DNA of 64,000 nucleotides, taken from an uncultured Bacteroides sp. Lineage in GTDB: Bacteria; Bacteroidota; Bacteroidia; Bacteroidales; Bacteroidaceae. Below are positions 1-9,727 of the stretch, one piece after another (positions within the stretch are counted from its first letter, which is position 1; each line of letters opens with the position of its first letter). The DNA is taken from positions 1 to 64,000 of the forward strand of contig CAMWGU010000004.1 in NCBI GenBank assembly GCA_947173895.1, read 5' to 3'. Both the position numbers and the translations under genes were made by a program. The notes below the pieces were generated by a model. The model was given only the letters and a program-made list of their open reading frames with translations. It made no database searches and had not been told where the DNA came from.

Positions 1-60
1 GCGGCTCATCCTTCGGCCATGCGCGGCATGACCGCCTACAGCCTGAGCCGCATCCCTTAA
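1..60 (+). repeat. Partial copy of a dispersed small-ORF repeat
   Basis: Bases 1-55 match 62623-62677 with one mismatch, in the same reading frame. That frame reads AAHPSAMRGMTAYSLSRI and here stops at TAA (58-60) after one further codon, whereas the copy at 62551-62745 continues for 23 more codons. This is therefore the 3' part of a truncated copy whose start lies outside the window. It sits directly upstream of the GH29 gene, just as the full copy sits upstream of a beta-helix gene. Whether it encodes a peptide is unknown. Confidence 0.75.
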
Positions 61-110
61 CGCAATGGATCGGACGATATTTGGTTGTTACCATAAATGA
101 TGATATAAAA

Positions 111-1703
111 ATGAAACAAATAGCATTGTTAGTGGCTTTGTTTTTGGGAAGTGTATCTATGTTTTCCCAAGAGAAAGAATTGAGTTGGGAAGAGTTGCAG
201 GCGCAATATGAGTTCCCTGAATGGTATACAAACGCCCGTTTTGGCATTTGGGCAACCATCGGTCCGCAATCGCAACCCCGTATGGGCGGAGGATGGTATG
301 CCCGCCACATGTTTCAACAGGATGTAGGCGGACAGACTTTCGGACGCAATGCGTATACATACCACGTAAAGACATACGGCCACCCTTCCCAGCGGGGATA
401 CACGGAGGTGATCAATCAATGGAAAGCCGAACATCTGAATACAGACGCTTTGGTGGCCTATTTTAAATCGTTGGGAGCAAAGTACATCGTGGTACATGCC
501 AACCATCACGACCATTTCGACAACTTTTCGTCCACGTATCAGCCTTGGAACTCGGTAAATATGGGACCTAAGAAAGATATAGTAGGCTTGTTCGAGAAGT
601 CTGCCCGCAAATATAAGTTGCCTTTCGGGGTTAGCTCGCACGACGACCGTTTCTTGGACTGGTGGCTACCTGCCTTTGAATCCGATGCTTCCGGAAAGTA
701 TAAAGGCATCCCCTACGAAGGCCGAATGACAAAGGCCGACGGCAAAGGCAAATGGTGGGAAGGATATGACCCGGCACAGCTATACGGGCTTCCCCCCGAA
801 AAACGTACTCCGGAATACGAGAAAAAGGTGAAAGAAAACTATCTCCGCCGCCAACAGGAACTGGTCACCAAATACAATGTAGATCTCCTTTGGGTGGACG
901 GCTATGGTTTCCCGTACGGAGATTATGGCAAAGAGGTATTCCGCACTCTATTCAACAACAGTCTGAAACGGAATGGAAAAATAAATGCGGTAGGCATTGC
1001 TAAGGTAGAAAAAGAACCGATGCTGGTGAAGGACATAGAGGCGGGAGTTGCCAATAAGATGTTGCCTTACCCGTGGGATGGAATCTTTACCTTTACACAC
1101 TGGTTTTACAAAGAAGATGATGCCTTGATGCACGATGCCCGTACCATCATCGAATTAACCAGCGATATTATCAGCAAGAACGGCAATATGCTCTTGAATG
1201 TGGAACTGATGGGAGACGGCACCATTGCACCCGGCCATAAAGGGATATTGGACGAAGTGGGCCACTGGATAAACATCAACGAAAAGGCAATTTATGCCAG
1301 CAAACCCTGGAAAATATATGGCGATAATTTGAACTCGTGCAAGCGCGTCATGGAGCGGAATATAGTGAATGCAGACGTGGATAACGTGAATGCAAACGCA
1401 ACGGATGAAAACTTCAATGCACGTACGGTAAGAAGCACTCCGTATGGACACAACGAAGTAAGATTCACCACTCAGGGTAACAAGCTGTACATTTTCGTCT
1501 TGAACCCGATTGAAGGAACCATAGAACTGCCTGCACTAGGACTTGACTCGCCACAGCATCCTTCTAAAATCACCTCCATCAAGATGCTGGGAAGGAAAGG
1601 AAAGGTAAATTTCCAGCAAGACAAAGACAAGCTGATCCTTGAAGTACCCCACAAACGCCCCACTTTATACACGACAGTATTCGAAGTGAAAGGTGCGCTG
1701 TAA
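111..1703 (+). CDS. Secreted GH29-family alpha-L-fucosidase
   Basis: Predicted to remove alpha-L-fucose from host or plant glycans in the periplasm or at the surface. The ATG at 111 begins a clear signal peptide (MKQIALLVALFLGSVSMFSQ); an upstream in-frame TTG at 81 would only add a charged tail. The mature part resembles the GH29 catalytic barrel: the FGIW opening block, the HHDHF block around residue 134, and LLWVDG near residue 263, whose Asp is the expected nucleophile. The length of 530 residues suits the family. The blocks are divergent (FGIWATIG instead of the common FGIFIHWG), so this is an outlying GH29 branch and the exact linkage cannot be told. It converges with mutS, with only 5 bases between the stop codons. 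Confidence 0.85.
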   Translation: MKQIALLVALFLGSVSMFSQEKELSWEELQAQYEFPEWYTNARFGIWATIGPQSQPRMGGGWYARHMFQQDVGGQTFGRNAYTYHVKTYGHPSQRGYTEVINQWKAEHLNTDALVAYFKSLGAKYIVVHANHHDHFDNFSSTYQPWNSVNMGPKKDIVGLFEKSARKYKLPFGVSSHDDRFLDWWLPAFESDASGKYKGIPYEGRMTKADGKGKWWEGYDPAQLYGLPPEKRTPEYEKKVKENYLRRQQELVTKYNVDLLWVDGYGFPYGDYGKEVFRTLFNNSLKRNGKINAVGIAKVEKEPMLVKDIEAGVANKMLPYPWDGIFTFTHWFYKEDDALMHDARTIIELTSDIISKNGNMLLNVELMGDGTIAPGHKGILDEVGHWININEKAIYASKPWKIYGDNLNSCKRVMERNIVNADVDNVNANATDENFNARTVRSTPYGHNEVRFTTQGNKLYIFVLNPIEGTIELPALGLDSPQHPSKITSIKMLGRKGKVNFQQDKDKLILEVPHKRPTLYTTVFEVKGAL

Positions 1704-1708
1704 GGGGG

Positions 1709-4321
1709 TTACTTGCCCTTCACTATTTTCTTGATATCATTCAGCTTGTTCAATGCTTCAAGAGGAGTCAGGTTATTGACATCCAAGTGCAGGATCTCAT
1801 CCCGTATCTGGCTCAACACGGGATCGTCCAGCTGAAAGAAACTGAGTTGCATCCCACTGTGTGCAGACGCCGGTGCCACCGCAGGCTTGGCAATGCCTTG
1901 CTGCCGGTTGTCGGCTTCCAGTTGGTGCAGGATTTCATTGGAGCGCTTTACGATGCTTTTGGGCATGCCCGCCATCTTTGCCACATGGATACCGAAAGAA
2001 TGCTCGCTGCCGCCTTTCTCCAGTTTGCGTAGGAAAATCACTTTGTTGTCTATCTCCTTTACGGACACATTGTAGTTCTTGATGCGCTTAAAAGACTTCT
2101 CCATCTCGTTCAGTTCATGATAGTGGGTGGCGAAAAGCGTACGCGCCTTGGCTTTGGGATGCTGGTGAATATGCTCCACAATGGCCCAGGCAATGGAAAT
2201 GCCGTCGTATGTGGACGTTCCGCGCCCCAACTCGTCAAACAATACCAAGCTGCGGGCGGAAAGGTTGTTCAGGATGTTTGCCGCCTCGTTCATCTCGACC
2301 ATAAAGGTAGATTCGCCCACCGAAATGTTGTCGCTGGCTCCCACTCGAGTGAATATCTTGTCTACCATGCCGATACGTGCGCTCTCGGCAGGCACAAAGC
2401 TACCTATCTGTGCCATCAGAGTGATCAGTGCGGTTTGGCGCAGTAAAGCCGACTTACCCGCCATGTTGGGACCGGTAATGATAATAATCTGCTGGGTTTC
2501 CGAATCCAAAAAGACGTCATTGGCAATATATTTCTCGCCTGCCGGAAGCTGCTTCTCGATGACGGGATGACGGCCTTGCCTGATGTCGATCACATCGCTG
2601 TCCTCCACAATGGGACGGATGTAGTGATTCTCTCTTGCCACATTGGCAAAGGCCAGCAGGCAGTCCAGGCGGGCTATCTGGTTGGCATTAATCTGAATGG
2701 CGGGAATAAATTCGGCCAAGGCAAACACCAAGTCGTTGTATAGTTTCGTCTCAAGTACCATAATCTTGTCTTCGGCACCCAAAATCTTCTCCTCGTATTC
2801 CTTCAGCTCCTGGGTGATATAGCGTTCGGCATTGACCAGTGTCTGTTTGCGTATCCAGTCGGACGGTACCTTGTCCTTGTGGGTGTTGCGCACCTCGATG
2901 TAATAGCCAAACACATTGTTATAGGCTATTTTCAGGCTCGGTATGCCGGTCTGTTCGCTTTCGCGCTGTTGCACCCGAAGCAGATAATCCTTGCCGGAGA
3001 AGGCTATGCGGCGAAGCTCGTCCAGTTCCGCGCTCACTCCGTCGGCAATGACCCCACCCTTGTTCACCAGCAAAGGAGGATCGTTCTTTATCTCTTTCGC
3101 TATCTTGTCGCGGATGGAAAGGCATAAGTTCAGTTGCTCGCCAATGCGGCGGAGGCTCTCGTTATCGGCGTTCAGACAAGCGTTCTTTATAGGCTCTACA
3201 GCCTGCAAGGCCACTTTGAGCTGCACCACCTCGCGCGGAGAGATTCGTCCTACGGCGGCCTTCGACACGATACGTTCCAAATCGCCTATCAGATGCAGTT
3301 TTTCTTCTATGAAGTCTTTGAAGTCGGGCTCGCGGAAGAAATACTCCACCACGTCCAGACGCTCGTTGATAGGTTTCTCGTCCTTCAGCGGGAAAACCAC
3401 CCATCGCTTTAGCAGGCGGGCCCCCATCGGGCTGAGGGTGCGGTCAATCACGTCCAGCAGACTGGTTCCTCCCTCGTTCATGCTGCCGGCCAGCTCCAGG
3501 CTGCGCACCGTGAACTTGTCCAGCCGCACATAGCGGTCCTCTTCGATGCGCGACAAGGAAGTGATATGGCCTATCTGGTAATGCTGCGTCATGTCGAGGT
3601 ATTGCAAAATGGCTCCCGAAGCTACAATTCCGTTCTTGAGATGCTCCACGCCAAATCCTTTCAGGTTCTTGGTCTCGAAGTGCTTCAACAGCTTCTCGCG
3701 CGAGGTGCTTTCATTAAACACCCAGTCATCCAGTTCGAACGTAAAGAACTTGCTTCCGAAATTCCCCTCGAACATGCCACGCCTGCCCCGTTCGAACAAC
3801 ACCTCCTTGGGAGCGAAATTGTTCAACAGCTTGTCCACATAGTCGAAAGGCCCCTCGGCAGTCAGAAACTCACCGGTAGAAATGTCGAGGAAGGCCACAC
3901 CACAAGTGCTTTTCCCAAAATGGACGGCAGCCAGAAAGTTGTTCTCTTTATAAGAAAGGACATTGTCATTGATGGCCACGCCCGGAGTCACCAGCTCGGT
4001 AATGCCCCGTTTCACCAGTTTCTTGGTCATCTTGGGGTCTTCCAGCTGGTCGCAGATGGCCACACGTTTTCCGGCCCGCACCAGCTTGGGCAGATACGTG
4101 TCCAGCGCATGAAAAGGAAATCCGGCCATTTCCACACTCTTGGCCTGTCCGTTGGCACGCTTGGTCAGCGTAATGCCCAGAATCTCCGAAGCAACAACAG
4201 CATCTTCCGAATAAGTTTCGTAGAAGTCTCCACAGCGAAACAGCATAATTGCATCGGGATGCTTTGCCTTCAGTTCGAAAAACTGTTTCATCATCGGAGT
4301 TAGAACCACATCATTTGCCAC
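1709..4321 (-). CDS. mutS: DNA mismatch repair ATPase MutS
   Basis: Recognises mispaired and looped DNA and starts mismatch repair with MutL. The mismatch-reading Phe-x-Glu is in GDFYE (about F33/E35). The ATPase Walker A is GPNMAGKS near residue 615, followed by the DELGRGTST block and the ATHYHEL motif. A C-terminal helical tail contains LSFFQL. I chose the GTG at 4321-4319 because AAAGGA lies just upstream and homologues begin near the [10 protein letters not shown] block; a longer reading to 4366 has no ATG support. The length of 871 residues is normal. The gene is divergent from the flavin reductase gene. Confidence 0.97.
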   Translation of the reverse strand: MANDVVLTPMMKQFFELKAKHPDAIMLFRCGDFYETYSEDAVVASEILGITLTKRANGQAKSVEMAGFPFHALDTYLPKLVRAGKRVAICDQLEDPKMTKKLVKRGITELVTPGVAINDNVLSYKENNFLAAVHFGKSTCGVAFLDISTGEFLTAEGPFDYVDKLLNNFAPKEVLFERGRRGMFEGNFGSKFFTFELDDWVFNESTSREKLLKHFETKNLKGFGVEHLKNGIVASGAILQYLDMTQHYQIGHITSLSRIEEDRYVRLDKFTVRSLELAGSMNEGGTSLLDVIDRTLSPMGARLLKRWVVFPLKDEKPINERLDVVEYFFREPDFKDFIEEKLHLIGDLERIVSKAAVGRISPREVVQLKVALQAVEPIKNACLNADNESLRRIGEQLNLCLSIRDKIAKEIKNDPPLLVNKGGVIADGVSAELDELRRIAFSGKDYLLRVQQRESEQTGIPSLKIAYNNVFGYYIEVRNTHKDKVPSDWIRKQTLVNAERYITQELKEYEEKILGAEDKIMVLETKLYNDLVFALAEFIPAIQINANQIARLDCLLAFANVARENHYIRPIVEDSDVIDIRQGRHPVIEKQLPAGEKYIANDVFLDSETQQIIIITGPNMAGKSALLRQTALITLMAQIGSFVPAESARIGMVDKIFTRVGASDNISVGESTFMVEMNEAANILNNLSARSLVLFDELGRGTSTYDGISIAWAIVEHIHQHPKAKARTLFATHYHELNEMEKSFKRIKNYNVSVKEIDNKVIFLRKLEKGGSEHSFGIHVAKMAGMPKSIVKRSNEILHQLEADNRQQGIAKPAVAPASAHSGMQLSFFQLDDPVLSQIRDEILHLDVNNLTPLEALNKLNDIKKIVKGK

Positions 4322-4363
4322 TATATCGTCCTTTCTTTTTTTAATAATTACTATACCAACGGA

Positions 4364-4422
4364 CAAAGATACGAATTAGCGGATTGAATCAGAAACAGTA
4401 TAAAGAAAAAAATCTATCTTTG
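4364..4422. promoter_or_regulatory. Divergent -7 boxes for mutS and the flavin reductase gene
   Basis: TATCTTTG on the minus strand (4364-4371) lies about 43 bases before the mutS GTG. TATCTTTG on the plus strand (4415-4422) lies 23 bases before the flavin reductase ATG. Both fit the Bacteroidetes -7 consensus TAnnTTTG; the -33 boxes are weak. Confidence 0.65.
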
Positions 4423-4445
4423 CACGATCTAAACATATAGAATTT

Positions 4446-4952
4446 ATGAGAGAAATAAACGTAAACCAACTGACAGACAACCTGTTTGAAGCCATTAGCA
4501 AGGAATGGATGCTAGTGACTGCCGGCACCAAGGATGAGTTTAACACCATGACGGCCAACTGGGGAGGCATGGGCTACCTGTGGAACCGTCCGGTGGCCTT
4601 TATCTTTATCCGTCCCGAACGCTACACGTTCAATTTTATAGAACAAAACGACTACCTGACCCTCTCTTTCCTGGGCGAAGAACACAAAGAGGTACACAAA
4701 ATATGCGGAACCCGTTCGGGCCGCGATATGGATAAGGTGAAGGCAACAGGACTGCTTCCCCTGCCTACCCCGAACGAAAGCACCACATTCGAACAAGCCC
4801 GTCTGACTTTTGAATGTAAGAAACTATATGCCGACCTGATCAAGCCCGAGAATTTTATCGACCCAAGCATAACAGACCGATGGTATGACAAAGCGCATGG
4901 CGGTTTCCACAAGATGTATGTAATGGAAATTGTACGCGTTCTGGCCCGTTGA
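4446..4952 (+). CDS. Flavin reductase-like FMN-binding protein
   Basis: A 168-residue cytoplasmic protein of the flavin reductase-like (split-barrel FMN-binding) family. The N-terminal part has the expected block in which a nucleotide-binding Thr-rich strand (LVTAGTKDEFNTMTANWGG) precedes an aromatic segment (YLWNRPVAFIFIRPERYT) and then CGTRSGRDMDK. Such proteins bind FMN and reduce it or pass electrons; the physiological partner is not known. It has its own promoter and is not closely linked to nadB downstream (175 bases). Confidence 0.85.
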   Translation: MREINVNQLTDNLFEAISKEWMLVTAGTKDEFNTMTANWGGMGYLWNRPVAFIFIRPERYTFNFIEQNDYLTLSFLGEEHKEVHKICGTRSGRDMDKVKATGLLPLPTPNESTTFEQARLTFECKKLYADLIKPENFIDPSITDRWYDKAHGGFHKMYVMEIVRVLAR

Positions 4953-4986
4953 ATGTAAAACAGACACGCCTTCAGGCAGGGCTTTT

Positions 4987-5010
4987 TATACGTACGTACG
5001 TGTTTTACGA
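4987..5010. repeat. Solo TACGTA-type repeat unit
   Basis: TACGTACGTACGTG followed by TTTTACGA matches the last unit of the 22-bp arrays in repeat copies A and C (21663-21684, 62303-62324). It is a single isolated unit in the flavin reductase-nadB gap, either a relic or a lone binding site. Confidence 0.5.
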
Positions 5011-5100
5011 CGCAAAAATACACCCGGCAACGAGGCAGAAGATTAGGCAGGCAACCTATTTTTTTTAGATAGCAGAAGTACAATGAAAAAATGTTTTTCG

Positions 5101-5108
5101 TAGCTTTG
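5101..5108 (+). promoter_or_regulatory. nadB -7 promoter box
   Basis: TAGCTTTG, matching TAnnTTTG, lies 19 bases before the nadB ATG. No clear -33 TTTG is visible. Confidence 0.6.
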
Positions 5109-5127
5109 CAACATAAAGCATATTACC

Positions 5128-6708
5128 ATGGTTAGAAAATTCGATTTCCTTGTTATCGGCTCGGGACTTGCCGGAATGAGTTTCGCTCTGAAAGTAGCCC
5201 ACAAAGGCAAAGTCGCCCTAATTTGTAAAGCAGGACTGGAAGAGGCCAACACCTATTTTGCCCAGGGAGGTATAGCCTCTGTTACCAACTTGAAAGTAGA
5301 TAATTTCGAGAAACACATAGAAGACACAATGATTGCCGGCGACTGGATCAGCGATCGCACGGCCGTAGAAAAAGTGGTACGCGAAGCACCGGCACAAATC
5401 AACCAGCTGATAAAATGGGGAGTGGATTTTGACAAAAAGGAAAATGGAGACTTCGACCTTCACAAAGAAGGAGGACATTCCGAATTCCGGATCCTGCACC
5501 ACAAAGACAATACAGGCGCGGAAATACAAACCAGCCTGATAGTAGCAGTCAAGGCACATCCCAATATCACCATATTCACAGACCATTACGCGGTGGAAAT
5601 CATCACCCAGCACCATCTGGGAATCATTGTCACCCGCCATACACCGGGCATCAAATGCTTCGGTGCCTATATCCTGAACGAGAAAACAGGCGAAGTAGAC
5701 ACATTCCTGTCCAAAGTGACTGTCATGGCCACCGGCGGATGTGAAGCTGTATATCGAAACACCACCAATCCGCTGGTAGCCACAGGCGACGGAATAGCTA
5801 TGGTATATCGTGCCAAAGGAGCGGTGAAGGATATGGAGTTCATCCAATTCCATCCCACGGCCCTCTTCCATCCCGGAGACCGGCCCAGCTTTCTTATCAC
5901 CGAGGCTATGCGTGGCTATGGTGCCGTATTGAAAAACCAAAGCGGAGAAGAATTCATGCAGAAATACGATCCACGCCTGTCGCTGGCACCGCGAGATATC
6001 GTGGCACGAGCCATCGACAATGAAATGAAACAACGGGGCGAGGATCATGTATATCTGGATGTGACACACAAAGACCCCGAAGAAACCCGGAAACATTTCC
6101 CAAATATCTATAAGAAATGTCTCAGTCTGGGCATTGACATCACCAAAGACTATATCCCTGTGGCACCGGCCGCCCATTACTTGTGCGGAGGTATCAAGGT
6201 GGACCTGGACGGACAATCAAGCATCAACCGCCTGTATGCCATCGGCGAATGTTCATGCACCGGCCTGCATGGAGGAAACCGGTTGGCTTCCAATTCACTG
6301 ATAGAAGCTATGGTATATGCCGAAGCAGCAGCCGGCCATGCGTTAAGCGTACTGGATCGGTACGATTTTAATGAAGATATCCCCGAATGGAATGACGAAG
6401 GAACCATGAACAACGAAGAACGTGTGTTGATAACCCAAAGCATGAAAGAAGTGAACCAAATTATGGAAGCATACGTAGGTATTGTGCGCAGCAACACCCG
6501 ACTGATACGTGCATGGAACCGCTTGGACATCTTATATGAAGAAACCGAACGATTGTTCAAACGCAGCAAAGCTTCGCGCGAACTGTGCGAACTGCGAAAC
6601 ATGATCAACATCGGATACCTGATTACCCGTCAAGCCATGGAGCGCAAAGAAAGCCGCGGACTACATTACACCATTGACTATCCACATGCAGCCAAGGAAA
6701 AAGAATAA
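5128..6708 (+). CDS. nadB: L-aspartate oxidase NadB
   Basis: Flavoenzyme that oxidises L-aspartate to iminoaspartate, the first step of de novo NAD synthesis; NadA (53778-54770) then makes quinolinate. The FAD-binding glycine motif GSGLAG is at residues 11-16. The succinate dehydrogenase/fumarate reductase flavoprotein fold follows, with the EFIQFHPTAL block, the LITEAMRGYG block, and the C-terminal FAD contact GECSCTGLHGGNRLASNSL. The C-terminal helical domain is complete. The length of 526 residues is normal. nadB and nadA are about 48 kb apart here, and no nadC lies in the window. Confidence 0.96.
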   Translation: MVRKFDFLVIGSGLAGMSFALKVAHKGKVALICKAGLEEANTYFAQGGIASVTNLKVDNFEKHIEDTMIAGDWISDRTAVEKVVREAPAQINQLIKWGVDFDKKENGDFDLHKEGGHSEFRILHHKDNTGAEIQTSLIVAVKAHPNITIFTDHYAVEIITQHHLGIIVTRHTPGIKCFGAYILNEKTGEVDTFLSKVTVMATGGCEAVYRNTTNPLVATGDGIAMVYRAKGAVKDMEFIQFHPTALFHPGDRPSFLITEAMRGYGAVLKNQSGEEFMQKYDPRLSLAPRDIVARAIDNEMKQRGEDHVYLDVTHKDPEETRKHFPNIYKKCLSLGIDITKDYIPVAPAAHYLCGGIKVDLDGQSSINRLYAIGECSCTGLHGGNRLASNSLIEAMVYAEAAAGHALSVLDRYDFNEDIPEWNDEGTMNNEERVLITQSMKEVNQIMEAYVGIVRSNTRLIRAWNRLDILYEETERLFKRSKASRELCELRNMINIGYLITRQAMERKESRGLHYTIDYPHAAKEKE

Positions 6709-6738
6709 AGACCGGAAGAAATACATCGGCACACCATA

Positions 6739-6772
6739 AAATGAGGGTATCAAAATATAGGTGCCCTCATTT
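6739..6772 (+). terminator. nadB terminator hairpin
   Basis: AAATGAGGG (6739-6747) pairs with CCCTCATTT (6764-6772), followed by a T-rich stretch. It lies 30 bases after the nadB stop. Confidence 0.7.
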
Positions 6773-6925
6773 CATTTTTACAGCACATATTTGTAAAGGG
6801 CATAATTCCCATCTTCGTCAAATCCACTTAAATAGGCGGTTTTTCCGTTTTAAACAATTTCAAATCAGGGGTATTGGCAGACACACAGAGAATCCTTGGG
6901 CTTGATTCGGAAACAGAATTCACAA

Positions 6926-6971
6926 AAAAGACCGGAAGGAGAAACGGTTTGCCCTCTCCTTCCGGTCTTTT
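6926..6971. terminator. Bidirectional terminator between nadB and tyrS
   Basis: A perfect 17-bp stem (6926-6942 with 6955-6971; core AAGACCGGAAGGAGA) with a 12-base loop has A-runs on one side and T-runs on the other. It sits between the convergent genes nadB and tyrS and ends 21 bases before the tyrS stop. Confidence 0.9.
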
Positions 6972-6992
6972 ATTATTTATAAATTGCTGCTA

Positions 6993-8285
6993 TTATTTAG
7001 CAATCACCAGATAATAGTTCTTCTTTCCACGCTGAACCAACAGATATTTTTCGTCCAGCAAATCGGCAACTGTAATAATCTGATCGAAAGCACTCAGTTT
7101 CTCCTTATTCAACGAAACACCACCTCCCTGTACCAGCTTGCGCATCTCACCTTTTGAAGCGAATACAGCAGCTTGTTCGGTCAACAAGTCTACAGCCTTC
7201 ACTCCTTCGGCCAATGCATCGCGCGACACTTCAAACTGAGGCACTCCTTCGAACACAGCCAGCAGTGTATCTTCGTCCAGTTTCTTCAATGCCTCGGAAG
7301 TGGCATTGCCAAACAAGATGCCCGATGCCTCGACAGCCGCATTGTAATCTGCTTCCGAATGCACCATGACAGTCACCTCTTTGGCCAAACGCTTCTGCAA
7401 CACACGCAGATGCGGAGCCTCAGCATGCTCGGCTGTCAATGCCTCCACTTCTTCCTGACTCAACGAAGTGAATATCTTGATATAACGGGCAGCATCCTCA
7501 TCGCTCACATTCAACCAGAACTGATAGAACTTGTAAGGAGAAGTGTAATGCGGATCGAGCCAGATATTGCCCGATTCGGTCTTGCCGAACTTGCCGCCGT
7601 CAGCCTTTGTAATCAGCGGACAAGTCAATGCAAACACTTCACCGCCATTGGTACGGCGAATCAATTCGGCACCGGTGGTAATGTTGCCCCACTGGTCTGA
7701 ACCACCCATCTGAAGCTTACATCCCTTTGTTTCGTATAGATGCAAGAAATCGTATCCTTGCAGCAACTGGTAGGTAAACTCTGTGAACGACAAACCATCG
7801 CGAGCCTCACCGTTCAAACGCTTCTGCACGGAATCCTTGGCCATCATGTAATTGACCGTAATGTGCTTACCTATCTCGCGGGCAAAATCAAGGAAAGTAA
7901 AGTCCTTCATCCAATCATAATTGTTCACCAATTCGGCCTTGTTGGGAGCATCGCTCTCAAAGTCAAGGAACTTGGCCAACTGCTTTTTTATGCAGGCCAC
8001 ATTATGACGCAAAGTTTCTTCAGTCAGCAGATTACGCTCCTGCGACTTACCGGAAGGGTCGCCAATCATGCCGGTAGCTCCCCCCACCAGTGCCAACGGT
8101 TTATGTCCGCAACGCTGAAAATGACGCAGCATCATCACACCACACAAGTGGCCGATATGCAAAGAATCAGCCGTAGGGTCAATACCCAAATAAGCAGTCA
8201 CTTGTTCTTTAGCCAATAATTCTTCGGTGCCCGGCATCATCGTATGCACCATTCCACGCCATGTTAATTCTTCTACAAAATTCAT
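6993..8285 (-). CDS. tyrS: Tyrosyl-tRNA synthetase
   Basis: Charges tRNA-Tyr with tyrosine in the cytoplasm. A class I synthetase: HIGH at residues 43-46, the KMSKS-equivalent KFGKT at 232-236, the tyrosine/tRNA block GGSDQWGN near 194-201, and an S4-type RNA-binding domain in the last 70 residues ([14 protein letters not shown]). The length of 430 residues is normal for the bacterial TyrS type. It is the last gene of the run LOG-DUF4271-hemD-rnpA-yidD-tatD, with a 79-base gap from tatD that holds its own -7 box (TATTTTTG, 8331-8338, minus). Confidence 0.97.
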   Translation of the reverse strand: MNFVEELTWRGMVHTMMPGTEELLAKEQVTAYLGIDPTADSLHIGHLCGVMMLRHFQRCGHKPLALVGGATGMIGDPSGKSQERNLLTEETLRHNVACIKKQLAKFLDFESDAPNKAELVNNYDWMKDFTFLDFAREIGKHITVNYMMAKDSVQKRLNGEARDGLSFTEFTYQLLQGYDFLHLYETKGCKLQMGGSDQWGNITTGAELIRRTNGGEVFALTCPLITKADGGKFGKTESGNIWLDPHYTSPYKFYQFWLNVSDEDAARYIKIFTSLSQEEVEALTAEHAEAPHLRVLQKRLAKEVTVMVHSEADYNAAVEASGILFGNATSEALKKLDEDTLLAVFEGVPQFEVSRDALAEGVKAVDLLTEQAAVFASKGEMRKLVQGGGVSLNKEKLSAFDQIITVADLLDEKYLLVQRGKKNYYLVIAK

Positions 8286-8330
8286 CGAATGATTATCTAA
8301 TTAAATAGTTGATTTATACTTTAAATGCCA

Positions 8331-8338
8331 CAAAAATA
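8331..8338 (-). promoter_or_regulatory. tyrS -7 promoter box
   Basis: TATTTTTG on the minus strand, 46 bases before the tyrS ATG, in the tatD-tyrS gap. It fits TAnnTTTG and suggests that tyrS can be transcribed independently. Confidence 0.55.
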
Positions 8339-8364
8339 CAACTCTTTACCTGAAGAAACAACTC

Positions 8365-8991
8365 TTATTGCCGAAAAAAGATACTTCGAACGTTTTCCGC
8401 TATTCTGCCACACAAGAAAGAGGCTTCCACTGCTTTCTCCTCAGCCATACGCCCGATAAGAATCCGGATGTCCAACGCACTTTCATCCGTTTCGACCAAC
8501 AAGCGTTCCAAAGGCAAATGCTGCAACACATCGGACTGGTATTTCTCCCCTAAAGAAAAAAAGATACCTTCCTGCATCAATCGGAAGGCCGTATGCAGAT
8601 TATTACGAAACCCATGTACCACCCAAGGCATCTGCGGACGATACTTCCTTTTCAGCTCTATCAGTTCATTGAACGCCCTGACACAATGAACCACTAAAGG
8701 TTTCCCCACCGATTCACTCAACACAATCTGACGGATAAACACTTCTTTCTGCAACAAGACGTCAGCAGTCAGTTTGTCAATTCCCGCCTCTCCGATGGCC
8801 AGCACAGCCGGATGGCGCGCCACCTCGTCCAGCCTCTTCCAATCCATAAGACCGGCCTCCTTCGCTTTCCAAGGATGAATGCCTACAGAATAACAGCGCC
8901 CCTCTAGTGGATGAAAATAAGCCGGTTCCACATTGAGGATGCTCTCACCGAGCACGCCAGTCTCGCGATGTGTATGAATATCGAGCAGCAT
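8365..8991 (-). CDS. TatD-family metal-dependent hydrolase
   Basis: Putative metal-dependent hydrolase/deoxyribonuclease of the TatD family (TIM barrel). The ATG at 8991 gives MLLDIHTHRE with the first metal-binding HxH at residues 6 and 8; the open frame extends to 9210 but that part overlaps yidD and is not TatD-like. Further family blocks are VGIHPW, IGEAGID (metal Glu), VVHCV (metal His) and VETDES (metal Asp). At 208 residues it is shorter than typical 255-265-residue TatD proteins, as is common for this Bacteroidales form. It starts 14 bases after yidD. Confidence 0.88.
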   Translation of the reverse strand: MLLDIHTHRETGVLGESILNVEPAYFHPLEGRCYSVGIHPWKAKEAGLMDWKRLDEVARHPAVLAIGEAGIDKLTADVLLQKEVFIRQIVLSESVGKPLVVHCVRAFNELIELKRKYRPQMPWVVHGFRNNLHTAFRLMQEGIFFSLGEKYQSDVLQHLPLERLLVETDESALDIRILIGRMAEEKAVEASFLCGRIAENVRSIFFRQ

Positions 8992-9005
8992 AGACAGACC
9001 TAAAA

Positions 9006-9227
9006 TCAGGGAACCGGATCGTAGCCCGAACCTCCCCAAGGATGACAACGCAACAGACGGCGCACGGCCAGATAACAACCTTTGAACGGTCCATGCTTCT
9101 TGACAGCCTGAATGGCATATTCCGAACAGGTAGGTACAAAACGACATGAAGGAGGAGTCATCGGAGAAATATATCCCCGATAAAAATAGACAGGTAGCAG
9201 CAACAGCCAAGAAAGTACCTTTTTCAT
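9006..9227 (-). CDS. yidD: Membrane protein insertion efficiency factor YidD
   Basis: Small (73 residues) inner-membrane-associated protein thought to help YidC-dependent membrane insertion. Diagnostic family sequence: an N-terminal amphipathic/hydrophobic helix, then [17 protein letters not shown] and [12 protein letters not shown]. Its ATG overlaps the rnpA stop (ATGA), so the two are translationally coupled as in many bacteria. Here the usual neighbours rpmH and yidC are absent and hemD/tatD flank the pair. Confidence 0.95.
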   Translation of the reverse strand: MKKVLSWLLLLPVYFYRGYISPMTPPSCRFVPTCSEYAIQAVKKHGPFKGCYLAVRRLLRCHPWGGSGYDPVP

Positions 9228-9616
9228 TTCATTTTTTCCACAATATGCAACAACAATCTCTTCACTTTGTCTTCCACCTCAGTCGATGGGTGAATCTGAT
9301 TGTCCAGCCATATAAAGGCAATGATCAGCCGCCGGTTTTTCGAAACTGCCGCATTCAGCAACCAATGCTTGTTTTTACGGTAAGCCTCACGCACCTGACG
9401 CTTCACCAAATTACGCTTTACGGCACGCTTGAAACGCTTCTTGGACACACTAATCAGTATCGAAGCCCCCGGTTCTTCGTTTTCCAAAAGCGGCAGCTGC
9501 ATATACACCACACGCAACGGAAAAGCCGGAAACGACTTGCTTCCTCCCGAAAAGAGACGCTCTATCAGCGTCCTACTGCTCAGACGCTCTTTCTTATTGA
9601 GTGTATATTCCGCCAT
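9224..9616 (-). CDS. rnpA: Ribonuclease P protein component
   Basis: Basic protein subunit of RNase P, which trims the 5' leaders of tRNAs. The ATG at 9616 gives [12 protein letters not shown], the family start; an in-frame reading to 9670 adds 18 unsupported residues. The signature is the basic helix [21 protein letters not shown] near the middle. The length of 130 residues is normal. A minus-strand TAACTTTG (9670-9677) fits a -7 box 54 bases upstream, so rnpA may have its own promoter after hemD. Confidence 0.93.
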   Translation of the reverse strand: MAEYTLNKKERLSSRTLIERLFSGGSKSFPAFPLRVVYMQLPLLENEEPGASILISVSKKRFKRAVKRNLVKRQVREAYRKNKHWLLNAAVSKNRRLIIAFIWLDNQIHPSTEVEDKVKRLLLHIVEKMK

Positions 9617-9669
9617 ACTTTTTTCTCCTTTTTTTGATTCAAAACAAAGAGACCGGAGGCTCCAGATCA

Positions 9670-9677
9670 CAAAGTTA
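9670..9677 (-). promoter_or_regulatory. rnpA -7 promoter box
   Basis: TAACTTTG on the minus strand in the 111-base hemD-rnpA gap. A TTTG lies 14 bases upstream, which is closer than the usual 19-21. Confidence 0.5.
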
Positions 9678-9727
9678 TCACTTTATAGATACAAAGCCCC
9701 CAGTCTTTAAAAAACAGAAATTAAAAG

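Noticed and set aside
3566-4303. 245-codon plus-strand ORF
   Set aside because: Antisense to mutS, with no family features.
4987-5010. Replication origin or ter-like site at the ACGTACGT run
   Set aside because: A single unit, no dnaA or box cluster nearby; it fits better as a relic of the 22-bp repeat.
5218-6216. 332-codon minus-strand ORF
   Set aside because: Antisense shadow of nadB.
9630-9710. Terminator after hemD formed by AGACCGGAGGCT and AGCCCCCAGTCT
   Set aside because: The arms have mismatches and the loop is long; kept only as a weak possibility.
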